Assembly (NCBI GenBank): GCA_964017235.1
Contig: OZ024931.1
Coordinates: 126,677,530-126,741,529, forward strand
Length of the DNA stretch: 64,000 nucleotides
Reading direction: 5' to 3'
DNA from: Sabellastarte sp. h YS-2021
Lineage: Eukaryota; Annelida; Polychaeta; Sabellida; Sabellidae
Shown one piece after another: positions 35,375 to 44,683 of this stretch (position 1 is its first letter; each line of letters opens with the position of its first letter). The position numbers and the translations under genes are program-made. The notes under the pieces were generated by a model. The model was not told where the DNA came from. It saw only the letters and a program-made list of their open reading frames with translations, and did no database searches.

Positions 35375-37165
35375 CTGAATGGGATGGCCGACCTTCTGAC
35401 CAGGTCAAACCAAGTCCAATCAACAGAATGGTCACTGCATTCGCAGGTGTTCAAACAGATTTGTCACAAGTGGTTCACTCCTCATGTAGATCTCCTCCTC
35501 ATTTGCCACTCGTCTGAACCACAAAGTTCTGTGGTGTGTATCTCCAGTCTCAGACCAAGATGCTTGGGACATAGATGCTCCGAACATAAACTGGTCACTG
35601 CTTATGCTAACCCTCCCATGGCTCTCCTTCACAAGGTCATCCAAAATATCAGGCCATACAACTGCCTCATTGTAATAGCTCCAGGCTTGCCAGGGATGCC
35701 CTGGTTTCCCAACAGTCCTTAACGGCTGTTGGAGTATTGTTTTCACCCATGGTGTCTAGATGGGCAGTCAGCCGGGTGGGCAAAGGGCGATGGGAAAAAG
35801 TTTATCCGGGCAGTATCTCAGAACTGTAAGGTGTAGGAAATTAATACTTTATAGGGACATTGGCTAGGGGGTGTAGGTGTGCAGCGTCATGGTGTGACCT
35901 TGATTTGACCTTGCCATAGTGACCTTGAGTTTGAACATCTTGTCCAGGCTATATCTCGGAAATCATAAGGTGTAGGAAGTTGATACTTGGTAGGGACATT
36001 GGTTAGGGGTGTAGGTGTGCAGTGTCATGGTGTGACCTTGATTTGGCCTTGCCGTAGTGACATTGACCTTTAAAATCTTGTCCGGGCTATATCTCGGAAA
36101 CTGTAAGGTGTAAGAAGTTTATACTTGGTAGGGACATTGGTTAGGGGGTGTAGGTTTGCAACGTCATGGTGTGACCTTGATTTGACCTTGCTGTAGTGAC
36201 CTTGACCTATAAAATCTTGTCCGGGCTATATCTTGAAAACGGTAGAGTTTAGGAAGCAAAACACCTGAGAAGGTCTTGATCCCTATTCTTTATTTCCTTC
36301 AAGAAAGGACATACATCAGACCCTCCACTCTCTCTTCTTGGTTAAACAAACTATGCTACTTTGTTACATACAAGCAGACCAACAGTCCTTGGACTTTGTC
36401 CAAGTTAAGCACATGACATTAGGGCCGTTGCGGCCTCTAAGGCCTATTACTGTTGGATTTTAGTGGACAAAATCATGCAAGCTTGTCACCTGAAAGCTCA
36501 GAACACATTTACAAATATTTACCTAAAAGACCAACCCTTCCCGTCAAGTCCTAGACCCTTCCCCTCAGACTAGTCATCCTCAGAAAGAAAAGAAGGGGGC
36601 ACATTTGCTACAACCAAGTCTTCGGGAGTCTAATCCCAGGGCCAAGGTATATGACTACCTCCTCAGGATGTTTGGTAAAGTCTTTTATCTTTAATTTCAT
36701 TTACAGTATTTAACATGTTTAATGTATTAGGTACTTGTACAGGTGATCCCATAATCTCATCATAAGCGTGGCAAGTTAATAAGGTTTCAAGCCCCTGTGT
36801 TCATTCAAGGTGAAGCCCTTTGGGCTATATACCGTATAAGTGCGCAAGGCTGCACTTACTCCTTCAAAGTCCAGACAGCGTGAGTTACGTCATTCAGTCA
36901 AATATTCTGGTTTTTGCCTTCTTACTGGCCCAGTTCTCAGAACTGGGGCACTATAAGCAGTACTCAGACTGGCTTTTCAAAAACATTTTAATCTTATTCA
37001 AAATCCAAGAAAAATTGATAAATACGTCCAGTCTCCGCTGTAATCTCTCCACCTAGGGGTTGGATTCAGCATTCAGTTCCATATAGTAAGCTATTGTATC
37101 GCAATAAAATTGAAAATTTTAATTACCTAAATGTAGCTTTGTGCTCCAATAGCTTACCATCTGGA
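35375..37165 (+). mobile_element. DIRS retrotransposon fossil, type B lineage, 3' half
   Basis: It begins at the end of RNase H (MADLLTRSNQVQSTEWSLH, close to MADLLSRSNQVQSTEWSLHP at 47.7 kb) and continues through the post-RNase H domain. After an inserted repeat (35,707-36,255) it resumes in the YR C-terminal region near 36.26-36.53 kb. A polypurine tract follows near 36,585, then the lineage's 3' untranslated region with its hairpins (about 36.6-37.0 kb) and an internal complementary region (about 37,069-37,165). It is broken, with several breaks. The RNase H match is good enough to suggest middle age. Confidence 0.85.
35707..36255 (+). mobile_element. Hairpin-headed minisatellite repeat (ACAGCCCTTAAGGGCTGT family), copy 2
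   Basis: The head is CCAACAGTCCTTAACGGCTGTTGG. About three units follow with TGTCCGGGCTATATCTCGGA, TTGGTAGGGACATTGGTTAG and GGTGTGACCTTGATTTG. The DIRS sequence on each side fixes its limits: post-RNase H sequence ends before it and YR sequence starts after it. Confidence 0.8.
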
Positions 37166-37532
37166 TCTCAATGCTTATCTCAGGCCACTGCGCCTAACAT
37201 GGCCAACTCTCGAAAAAAGAGTTCTAATGACTGAGCTTTAGTACCCAGCTATCTGGTGATGCGGAGAGTGAGCAGTACATCCTTTTTCTTGTTGCCTGCC
37301 ATCTTGTCAAGATTGTGTTCATTTTGTGAAAACGTTTTAAATTAATACAGTAAAAATATTCAGTGTTATTCTGCAAGTTGTAGACAGTTTGGTGTGTTTA
37401 CATAGTGAGTGTTTTAATATGTTTTTGTGTTTAAAAGCTATATTTGTGTTGAAATTGGATATCATTCCGTTGGATACTTTATATAAACATGTCTACTGCT
37501 AGTGCTGGAAATAGGTCCAGAGCCTTAAAATG
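37120..37532 (+). mobile_element. DIRS left-end and leader fragment, type B lineage
   Basis: After the internal complementary region at about 37,069-37,165, the sequence reads as a type B left terminal repeat (CAATAGCTTACCATCTGGA, then AACATGGCCAACTCTCG). A leader follows, then a Gag-like start at 37,489 (ALKCH corresponds to ASKCHH at 44.9 kb). A type A left end interrupts it there. It is broken and only the 5' end is present. Confidence 0.65.
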
Positions 37533-37770
37533 TCATTTTTATTGCGTTAATACATCTTACCTAGTGGACAGATGCATTTGTCCGGCGCTCTGCTGGTCTC
37601 GCCAAACATTAGAAAAAAAAAACGTCCTGAGCTTGGCTCTGGCTGGGACCAGTAGTGTCCTGTTGATTTGCCAGGTGGTTGTGTAGCCTCCCTGCTAGTG
37701 TACTGGGCATGCTTGCGCATGTGCACTTCCTCTTTTTGTTTGGCGCGAAGCTGATTAAACGCTTCGAAAT
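37533..37770 (+). mobile_element. DIRS left-end fragment, type A lineage, inside a type B Gag start
   Basis: It starts TTTTATTGCGTTAATACATC and follows the young element's left terminal repeat (GTGGACAG, TCTCGCCAAACATTAG, TTTGTTTGGCGCG) with many differences. It entered at a T-run within the type B fragment. Only the left end is recognised, and it is old. Confidence 0.75.
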
Positions 37771-38260
37771 TTCATAGATTTATTTGTGGATTTTTATTGC
37801 ATCAAACCAAATAGTTTACAACAGAAAATGAGTATTATGTTAAAGTATAGTAAAGTATGTTATATGGAAGCACTTTATGTCTTCTTCTGCTGGCCAGGGT
37901 TGTGGGGGTTATTTACACTGAACTTTGACCCCGCATCCGTGAAGTATTTGTTGAGGAAGGCATCAGTACTACGAGTACTGCATCTTATTGTATACTGCAA
38001 GCTTTTATTGTGTGGATATTTACAAAGAACTTCTGTTTCCTGGCCACGTCACCGCATAAAATATTTTAGAAGAGAGTTTCCTTCATATCTACAGAGAATG
38101 CATCATCTTCATATGATGTCATCATCTCCAGTAAATGCTTATCACGTGACAATACACTAAACTGGTAACGTGACACTGCAAGTGGATAAACAGATTTCCT
38201 GTATTCATGTATGAACTACGTAACGGTTAATGTAAGCATCTATCGCTTATGAGAAATAAT
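37771..38260. other. No recognised feature
   Basis: It lies between a DIRS end fragment and the type B element. It may contain further decayed DIRS leader sequence, but I cannot align it. Confidence 0.4.
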
Positions 38261-38430
38261 TTTTATTGCGCTACAATAGCTTACCATGTGGGACTGATTG
38301 CTGTTCTTGGATGGCCGCCAGGCCCGGCCAACGTCTAAGAAAAACAGACATTTATTGGTGGTCGTAGCCTCAGGTTGTTGTCACGTGATCTACCCCATTT
38401 GTCTTCTCCTTTCTTGTTGGCCGCCGCCAT
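38261..38430 (+). repeat. Left inverted terminal repeat of the outer type B DIRS
   Basis: It starts TTTTATTGCGCTACAATAGC and contains ACCATGTGGGACTGATTGC, GGCCCGGCCAACGTCTAAG and CAGGTTGTTGTCACGTGATC. The reverse complement lies at 50,960-51,085, almost 13 kb away, and ties the two ends into one element. Confidence 0.88.
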
Positions 38431-38523
38431 ATTGGAATATCTTGGGAAGTTTACTACCGTTTTTCTACTATATCTCAGTTCATTTTGTTTGTTGGATGTC
38501 TATTTTATTGCGTTAATACATCC

Positions 38524-38695
38524 TATCCAATGGACAATTGCTTTACCGGTCGGCGCGACCGGTCCCGCCAAACGACAGAAAAAGTCATTCTGTATAAAAT
38601 ACCGGCAGGACCGGTCACAGAGTGTACATTCGCCAGGTGTCGCCTCGTGCATACTTCCTGTCTAGTCAGAATGACGTCATCGCGTCTTTTTTCGT
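38524..38695 (+). repeat. Left inverted terminal repeat of the young DIRS (172 bp)
   Basis: It matches the reverse complement of 44,512-44,683 with a single difference. It contains three ACCGGT words, CGCCAAACGACAG and GAATGACGTCATCGCG, the last holding a palindromic TGACGTCA (CRE/ATF-type) word. It may serve as promoter and recombinase site; that role is inference. Confidence 0.93.
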
Positions 38696-38817
38696 TTGGC
38701 GCGTGAGTGTACAGACGTGTTTTTCTACTGTGGTGAAACGTTTGAATTTTGTAAAGACTACCTTTTATATTGAACTTTATTTTAATTTCATCTATTCTAC
38801 CTTACTTCTGGAGTATT

Positions 38818-40791
38818 ATGGCGTCCCCTGGACAAAGAAGAGGGACTTGTGGCCACGCTATGGCATTATTTGACTCCCACACCAAGTGTGCGCGTTGCCG
38901 TGATAAGGGGCTGGGCCAAGACGCATGTGTTGAGAAGAAGGACTGCTCCATTTGCAATAATTTCACAGCTGAGCAGAAGTTACAGTTGGCCACCCCCACC
39001 TATAGGGCCCGAAAAGATAAAGAACTCCAGAAGAAAACTGCCTCTCCCTCCCTTGTTGATCCGTCTTCAGTAACTGTTGTTGGGAAGGTTGAGAGTGGCA
39101 AGGGTGATTCTAGTGATAGAGGCGAAACCCCTTCTAAGAAGAAAAAGACCTCTCACAAATCCCCTAAGAAGACATCCAAGCCTCCGAAAGTGCCAGATTT
39201 TCAAGCTGACCTGAAATCCCTGGATGAGAAGTGGGCAGATCGCTTTACGCGTCTGGAGGCTCTCTTTTTGTCAAAGACTTTCCAGCTCCCGGTGGAACCG
39301 GTTCAGAGCTCCAATGTGGTGGTATCTGAGAAGCCCTTTATTCCACCAGCTCAGCAATCTACTAGCCAGAGTCCTGCTACCGGTTTGACCGGTAAGAAGA
39401 AGAAGACAGCCACCCAGCCTGTTGAGGCTCCCGGTGTGAAGAAGTCAGCCACCCAGCCTGTTGAGGCTCCCGGTGCTGAGACAGAGCTTCCACCAACCGA
39501 CCAAACTACAGTTTCCTCTGCTGGTGCCCCTGTTAGTGGTCGACCCGAGGTCCAGCCCCCAGGTCCCACTACTGCTGATCAACCGGAAGATTTTGCTTCA
39601 GAAGATGATCAGTTTAGTGACCAGCCTGACCTCAGTTTAGATGAGGGTGAACTGTCTGAAGTGTTGTCAGTAGGTCCGGATCATGAAGAACCCATAGAAA
39701 CGGACCAGGAGTTAAGTGCAGAACAGACCTACAGAGAGACTCTATGTGGTGTTAGGTCGTTTATGGGCTGGGAGCAAGTGCCAGAGTTTGACTCTTCTTC
39801 TTCTGCACAGGACGACAACCCCTTTGCTGGCACCAGACCTCAGTTGCCCGGTAAAGTTTCTGTGAAGGTTCCGGTGGATGACTGGCTATGCCGGAAATTT
39901 GAAAAACTTAATATTACTGTACAGGAAGGATACCCATCCCGGGCTTCAGAAACTGCTGGCTTAGTCAAAGATCAGTTTGTCAAACCACCAAGAACTCTTA
40001 AATGGTATGACATGCATACAGACAAGAAGGATTTCTCCAGATCCAAAGTGTCTTCCTGGACTAACCAACCGGCACGCCTCAACAGTAGCTTTCCTCGAAT
40101 TGCTAACCGGTCACTTCCTTCTGCTCCAGCCTCAAGACCTGTGTCACAGGATACGTTAAGGAAGTGGGAGAGAGCAGCCAGAGACCAAACTTATATGTGT
40201 AACCAGGCTGCCGCGTTTTCCCGTTGCCTCACCAAAGTGCAGGACTCTATGGCTTCTCAGTTGAAAGTGTTACAGAACGACAAGGGCAAGGGAAAATCTA
40301 CCGGTAAATCTCATCAGGCTGTTGAAGAACTGGACTTTCTAGTGACCTTTAACAAGAGCATCACACAGGCAATGGCCAGAACGATGCAAGATTTATCAGA
40401 TGGTGTCTTCATTAATGTGGCCAACCTTACGCTAGCTAGAAGGGACAGCTACCTAGATTATTTGAAAGCCGGAATCAAACAGGACACTTTGAACGCTCTT
40501 AGGTCTGCCCCTCTGCATATGAGTGCCTTGTTTCCGGATCATCTCATCAGCAAAGCTGAGGAAGAAATAAGACACCATGAGGATAAACGTTCTGCCGGTT
40601 CTTCACACAAGGGTCCCCAGCGTTTCCACCCTTACCACCAGTCCAGTAAACAACAGCAACTAGATCAGGACAGGAAACCCGGTCTACCTGCCTGGAAACA
40701 ACTGGGTAGAAGGCGTGGACAAAGATCTCACCGGGGTTGTACTGCTTCATTTTCTCAGCGACCTGCCAAGACACAGAAGCAGTATAAATGA
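38818..40791 (+). CDS. Gag-like protein of the young DIRS element
   Basis: 657 residues from the Met at 38,818 (MASPGQRR). An upstream in-frame Met at 38,770 exists, but the Cys-rich start aligns with other Gag copies in the window only from 38,818. The N-terminus carries Cys11, His13, His21, C24-x2-C27, Cys37 and C43-x2-C46, a possible metal-binding head kept in type A and B fossils. A Lys/Ser/Pro-rich linker, an acidic stretch (about residues 255-310) and a globular region with VDDWLCRKFEKLN and LKWYDMHTDKKDF follow. A short in-frame duplication (ATQPVEAPG twice) lies near residues 200-220. The expected role is packaging element RNA in particles, from family knowledge. The frame overlaps the next by 77 bases. 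Confidence 0.85.
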   Translation: MASPGQRRGTCGHAMALFDSHTKCARCRDKGLGQDACVEKKDCSICNNFTAEQKLQLATPTYRARKDKELQKKTASPSLVDPSSVTVVGKVESGKGDSSDRGETPSKKKKTSHKSPKKTSKPPKVPDFQADLKSLDEKWADRFTRLEALFLSKTFQLPVEPVQSSNVVVSEKPFIPPAQQSTSQSPATGLTGKKKKTATQPVEAPGVKKSATQPVEAPGAETELPPTDQTTVSSAGAPVSGRPEVQPPGPTTADQPEDFASEDDQFSDQPDLSLDEGELSEVLSVGPDHEEPIETDQELSAEQTYRETLCGVRSFMGWEQVPEFDSSSSAQDDNPFAGTRPQLPGKVSVKVPVDDWLCRKFEKLNITVQEGYPSRASETAGLVKDQFVKPPRTLKWYDMHTDKKDFSRSKVSSWTNQPARLNSSFPRIANRSLPSAPASRPVSQDTLRKWERAARDQTYMCNQAAAFSRCLTKVQDSMASQLKVLQNDKGKGKSTGKSHQAVEELDFLVTFNKSITQAMARTMQDLSDGVFINVANLTLARRDSYLDYLKAGIKQDTLNALRSAPLHMSALFPDHLISKAEEEIRHHEDKRSAGSSHKGPQRFHPYHQSSKQQQLDQDRKPGLPAWKQLGRRRGQRSHRGCTASFSQRPAKTQKQYK

Positions 40792-43102
40792 CAATCACTG
40801 TGTTCAGTTTGTGACAGGGCACTTGTCTCCTGTAAGTGTGACCGGTCAGAAGGACTTTTGTGTGACCGGAAAATTACAGACAGAAACTCAATTACCTGTA
40901 TATTGTCATGTTGCTTCTCATGTACCTTTTGCAGGAGGGTCGCCGCAAAAGAAAGGCGTAATTCCCGAACATCTAATGTCAGTAAAATCTGTGAAAGGTG
41001 TTTCCTGTGTAAATCAATTGAGTTCTGTACAAAATGTCACAAATGTCCCACTTGTTGTACCAAATCCTCCTGTAGGTTCAAGATTGCACGAGTTCTGGGA
41101 AAAATGGGCAGCCTTGGGTGTCAACCCCAAGGTCATATCAGTCCTCAGGGAGGGGTACATCCTACCCTTCCGGACCAGACCTTACTTGACCAGAAAACCC
41201 ATAGTAACAAGCTGCTATGCAGATCCTCACAGGAACAGCTACCTGTTAGAGGCATTGCATCAGCTATTAGACAAAAAGGCTGTAGAAGTGGTTCAAAATC
41301 CTCAATCCCTGGGCTTTTACAACCGGTTATTCCTGGTCCCCAAACCCAACAACCGGTGGCGACCCATCTTGGATCTGAGCAAACTAAACAATTATTTGAA
41401 AACACAGTCGTTCAAAATGGAGACACCAGAGACAATACGTACCTCCCTCCAGACAGGGGAGTGGGTGACTTCCATAGATTTCAAAGACGCATACTTCCAC
41501 ATACCTATAAACAGCCAGTCCAGGAAGTATATGCGTTTTCACCTTCAAGACAAGACTTACCAATTCAAAGCACTACCCTTTGGTCTGTCCACAGCCCCCA
41601 TGGAATTCACTGTGGTAGCCAAAGAGGTGAAATGGCTTGCAATGAGACAGGGTATAAGGATCCACCAGTACCTAGACGACTGGTTGGTCAGAGCCACATC
41701 CCACCGGGTTTGTCTTCAACAGACGAAAGATCTGGTGTTACTCTGCAGGGAGTTGGGGTGGCTGGTAAACGAGGACAAATCAGAGCTGGAACCCAAACAA
41801 GTTTTCAACTTCGTAGGCTACCAGTTCGACTTGAAGGAAGGCAGGGTCAGACCCACCATAGAACGTTGGCAGACCCTACAAAGCAAAATACTGGAGATCT
41901 TATCAAACCCAATCTGTCCGGTCCGGAAACTAATGTCCCTGATCGGTCTGTTAACTGCGACAGAGAAGCAGGTACATTTGGGCAGACTACACATGAGACC
42001 CATACAGTGGCATCTCAAGAACAATTGGAGGGTTCCAGAATCCCTGGAGAAGATAATTCCCATTCCAAAGTCACTCCACCCACATCTGAAATGGTGGCTG
42101 GAGGAAGACAATGTTGTTACAGGTCAACCTTTACACCCACTAGAGCATGCTCTGCAAATTTTTACAGACGCATCAAGAGAAGGGTGGGGTGCACACTTAA
42201 ACGAGCATATAGCAAGGGGAAGCTGGTCACTCCCGGAAAGCAAGCTGCACATAAACTACCTAGAGTTAAAGGCAGTTCTTTTGGCACTACAAGAGTTCCA
42301 AGCTCTCTGCATGAACAAGGTAGTTCTCGTAGCTACCGACAATACCACTGTGGTAGCTTACATAAACAAAGAAGGGGGAATGAAGTCGGGCCCCCTGTGT
42401 GCCTTACTTTGGAGGATCCTCACTTGGTGCACAAGAAATCAAGTGACCCTCAAAGCTCGACATATTCCCGGCCGTCTCAATGTGATAGCAGACAAATTGT
42501 CCAGACTGGGTCAGACCATCCAAACAGAATGGTCCCTCAATCCAGAGATTTTTCAAGCAATATGCAACCGGTGGCACACCCCTCAAGTGGGCCTGTTTGC
42601 CACAAGGTTCAACAACAAGCTCCCACAGTTTGTCTCACCGGTCCCAGACCCCCAGGCCTGGGCAGTGGATGCTCTCAGCCTGTCTTGGGAGGGACTGGAT
42701 CCATACGCCTTCCCACCAGCAGCCATCTTGGGCAAAGTGGTGGAGAAGTTACAGGACTACCCCTGCAACAGAATAATTCTGATTGCTCCAGGGTGGCCCA
42801 ACATGCCATGGTTTTGGGACCTGGTGGCAATGTCAAGCCAGATCCCACTGTGTCTGCCCAGCATACCCAACCTAGTGTCTCAACCATTCAACCAGGTCCT
42901 TCACAGGAACCTGTCGAATCTGAACCTGCATGCCTGGCTCCTAGAACCTCAGCAATCAAAGAGCAAGGCTTCTCTGAGGCAGTGGCAGCACGAATTGAGG
43001 CTCCTCAAAGAAGATCAACCAGATCTGTCTATGAGGCAAAGTGGACCATTTTTACAAAGTGGTGCCTCAGTAATCAGGTGGACTTCAGGGCACCACCTCT
43101 GA
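40715..43102 (+). CDS. Reverse transcriptase-RNase H polyprotein of the young DIRS element
   Basis: A 795-residue open frame; the first Met at 40,715 overlaps the Gag frame, so the true start is uncertain. RT signatures: RLFLVPKPNNRWRPILDLSK, then SIDFKDAYFHI (motif A Asp), ALPFGLSTAP, and YLDDW (motif C). RNase H signatures: FTDASREGWGAH, YLELKAVLLALQ, ATDNTTVVAYIN and NVIADKLSRL supply the Asp-Glu-Asp-Asp set. A C-terminal domain with VGLFATRFNNKLPQFVSP, AWAVDALSLSW and ILIAPGWPNMPWFW follows; this is the block that follows RNase H in DIRS proteins and is sometimes compared with Dam-type methyltransferases. It copies the element RNA and degrades the template. It reads in the +1 frame relative to Gag and YR. 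Confidence 0.92.
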   Translation: MDKDLTGVVLLHFLSDLPRHRSSINDNHCVQFVTGHLSPVSVTGQKDFCVTGKLQTETQLPVYCHVASHVPFAGGSPQKKGVIPEHLMSVKSVKGVSCVNQLSSVQNVTNVPLVVPNPPVGSRLHEFWEKWAALGVNPKVISVLREGYILPFRTRPYLTRKPIVTSCYADPHRNSYLLEALHQLLDKKAVEVVQNPQSLGFYNRLFLVPKPNNRWRPILDLSKLNNYLKTQSFKMETPETIRTSLQTGEWVTSIDFKDAYFHIPINSQSRKYMRFHLQDKTYQFKALPFGLSTAPMEFTVVAKEVKWLAMRQGIRIHQYLDDWLVRATSHRVCLQQTKDLVLLCRELGWLVNEDKSELEPKQVFNFVGYQFDLKEGRVRPTIERWQTLQSKILEILSNPICPVRKLMSLIGLLTATEKQVHLGRLHMRPIQWHLKNNWRVPESLEKIIPIPKSLHPHLKWWLEEDNVVTGQPLHPLEHALQIFTDASREGWGAHLNEHIARGSWSLPESKLHINYLELKAVLLALQEFQALCMNKVVLVATDNTTVVAYINKEGGMKSGPLCALLWRILTWCTRNQVTLKARHIPGRLNVIADKLSRLGQTIQTEWSLNPEIFQAICNRWHTPQVGLFATRFNNKLPQFVSPVPDPQAWAVDALSLSWEGLDPYAFPPAAILGKVVEKLQDYPCNRIILIAPGWPNMPWFWDLVAMSSQIPLCLPSIPNLVSQPFNQVLHRNLSNLNLHAWLLEPQQSKSKASLRQWQHELRLLKEDQPDLSMRQSGPFLQSGASVIRWTSGHHL

Positions 43103-44013
43103 AAGCCATTGCTGACTTCCTCCTACATTTGTTTCAGGATAGGAAGTTACAGCCAGGTACTATTGATGGCTACAGATCAGCCATTGCTGACAAACTGGGC
43201 AACTCCACCATTAATGTCAGCAAAGATGAGAATCTTACTCGTCTCCTGGATAGTTTCCATAGAGACAGACCCAAGGGCAGGAGGGGCATCCCCTCCTGGA
43301 ACCTTTCACTGGTACTACACCAGCTGACTAAGGCTCCCTTTGAACCCCTTAAAGAGGCCTCCTTGAAACACCTGACCTTCAAGACAGTTTTCTTATTGGC
43401 TTTAGGTTCTGGTAAACGCAGGAGTGAGATCCATGCTTGGCTTCATAAGAACATCAGACACCAATCAGACTGGTCCAAGGTGTCCTTATATCCCTCACCC
43501 AGCTTTCTGTCCAAGAACCAGCTGGCAAAGGAGGGTCCAGACAGTGTGGCCCCGGTGGTTATCCCAGCTCTGGCCCACACGCTAGATAGATCACTCAAGG
43601 GTGACAGGTCACTGTGTCCAGTTAGGGCACTACGTTATTATCTGGACAGGACCTCTGACCTCAGGCGGAACAAGGAGTTGGTCTTTGTCTCCTTCAAAAA
43701 AGGTTTTGACAAGGATATCTCCTCTGCCACTGTCTCTTCATGGATCAAACAGACAGTCATCCTATGTTATGAGCTCTCTGACCAGCAGGCCCTTAACTTA
43801 CATCAGGTGAAAGCCCATGATGTGAGGGCCTTTGCTGCCTCTAAGGCCTTCCAAGCTGGAAGTTCCTTAGAACAAATCCTATCAGCCTGCCACTGGAAAT
43901 CCCATAATACCTTCACACAATTCTATCTGAAGGATGTGGCTTGGGCTGATTCAGAGCTTTTCCATCTAGGGCCGGTCGTGGCTGCTCAGCAGATCCACCA
44001 CCAAGCCCAATAG
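42808..44013 (+). CDS. Tyrosine recombinase (YR) of the young DIRS element
   Basis: The frame is open from 40,858 (1,051 codons). The recombinase homology begins only near 42,940, and the Met at 42,808 gives a plausible 401-residue protein, so I use that start with moderate confidence. The N-terminal SAM-like core-binding part includes YEAKWTIFTKWC and TIDGYRSAIADKLG. The catalytic part has the first Arg in GSGKRRSEIHAW, the His-x-x-Arg in KAHDVRAFAA and the nucleophilic Tyr in FTQFYLKD. It would insert the circular DNA copy without target duplication. The frame overlaps the RT-RNase H frame by about 295 bases from this start. Overlap of RT and YR frames is known in DIRS elements; the expression mechanism cannot be told from sequence. 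Confidence 0.88.
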   Translation: MVLGPGGNVKPDPTVSAQHTQPSVSTIQPGPSQEPVESEPACLAPRTSAIKEQGFSEAVAARIEAPQRRSTRSVYEAKWTIFTKWCLSNQVDFRAPPLKAIADFLLHLFQDRKLQPGTIDGYRSAIADKLGNSTINVSKDENLTRLLDSFHRDRPKGRRGIPSWNLSLVLHQLTKAPFEPLKEASLKHLTFKTVFLLALGSGKRRSEIHAWLHKNIRHQSDWSKVSLYPSPSFLSKNQLAKEGPDSVAPVVIPALAHTLDRSLKGDRSLCPVRALRYYLDRTSDLRRNKELVFVSFKKGFDKDISSATVSSWIKQTVILCYELSDQQALNLHQVKAHDVRAFAASKAFQAGSSLEQILSACHWKSHNTFTQFYLKDVAWADSELFHLGPVVAAQQIHHQAQ

Positions 44014-44067
44014 GGAGGAGACATTCCTGTAAATATGTACATAATGTAGATACTTAGATAAGTATAA

Positions 44068-44198
44068 ATAAAAAAAAAAAAAAAAAACTGTGACATGCTT
44101 CCTTTGGGAGGTTTATTATTTCTTGGGACTGAACTCATCCCTCTCTTCCCCCACTCAGAGCAGAAATGCTTGGAAATAAAAAAAAAGGGGGGGGGAGC
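44068..44198 (+). promoter_or_regulatory. A-run with AATAAA and downstream polypurine tract
   Basis: About 50 bp after the YR stop lies GTATAAATAAA followed by an A-run. About 85 bp later AAATAAAAAAAAAGGGGGGG begins. The AATAAA may be a polyadenylation signal. The A-then-G tract recurs at the same relative place in the other DIRS copies here. Confidence 0.5.
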
Positions 44199-44354
44199 AA
44201 TGTCGGTTAAACTACCCGGTGAACTGGGTTCTGGTTACCGACTTAGGCCATTAGTGAGTAGCCTTCTTCAGGTCTACCTAGGCCAGAAAATTGTTAGTTT
44301 TGAGTTCACTCAAGTCCCTAGTAACTTACCCGCCAACCAAGCGGTAGTTATTCA

Positions 44355-44449
44355 GCAATTGTCCATTGGATAGGATGTATTAACGCAATAAAATTGCAAA
44401 TTTAATAAGTAAATTAAATTTTTATAAGTTAATACCCTATCCAATGGAC
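44355..44449 (+). repeat. Internal complementary region of the young DIRS element
   Basis: 44,355-44,394 is the exact reverse complement of the left extremity 38,503-38,542. 44,390-44,449 is the exact reverse complement of the right extremity 44,671-44,730. The halves overlap by five bases (AAAAT), so this 95-bp segment spells the junction of a circle formed by joining the two ends at a shared T-run. In the DIRS model it templates that closure. Confidence 0.93.
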
Positions 44450-44511
44450 GGACAAGACCCTCCCAACCGACCCCGCTATCAGCTTACTAGGGGTCTAATA
44501 GGTTTAGACAG

Positions 44512-44683
44512 CGAAAAAAGACGCGATGACGTCATTCTGACTAGACAGGAAGTATGCACGAGGCGACACCTGGCGAATGTACACTCTGTGACCGGTCCTG
44601 CCGGTATTTTATACAGAATGACTTTTTCTGTCGTTTGGCGGGACCGGTCGCGTCGACCGGTAAAGCAATTGTCCATTGGATAG
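44512..44683 (+). repeat. Right inverted terminal repeat of the young DIRS (172 bp)
   Basis: Reverse complement of 38,524-38,695 with one difference. The element continues 47 bp beyond it to 44,730 with an AT-rich extremity that differs from the left extremity. Confidence 0.93.

Noticed and set aside
40858-42800. Separate gene in the upstream part of the recombinase frame
   Set aside because: It lies wholly inside RT-RNase H coding sequence and shows Ser/Thr/Pro/Arg-rich translation with no independent motif. It is kept only as a finding to test.
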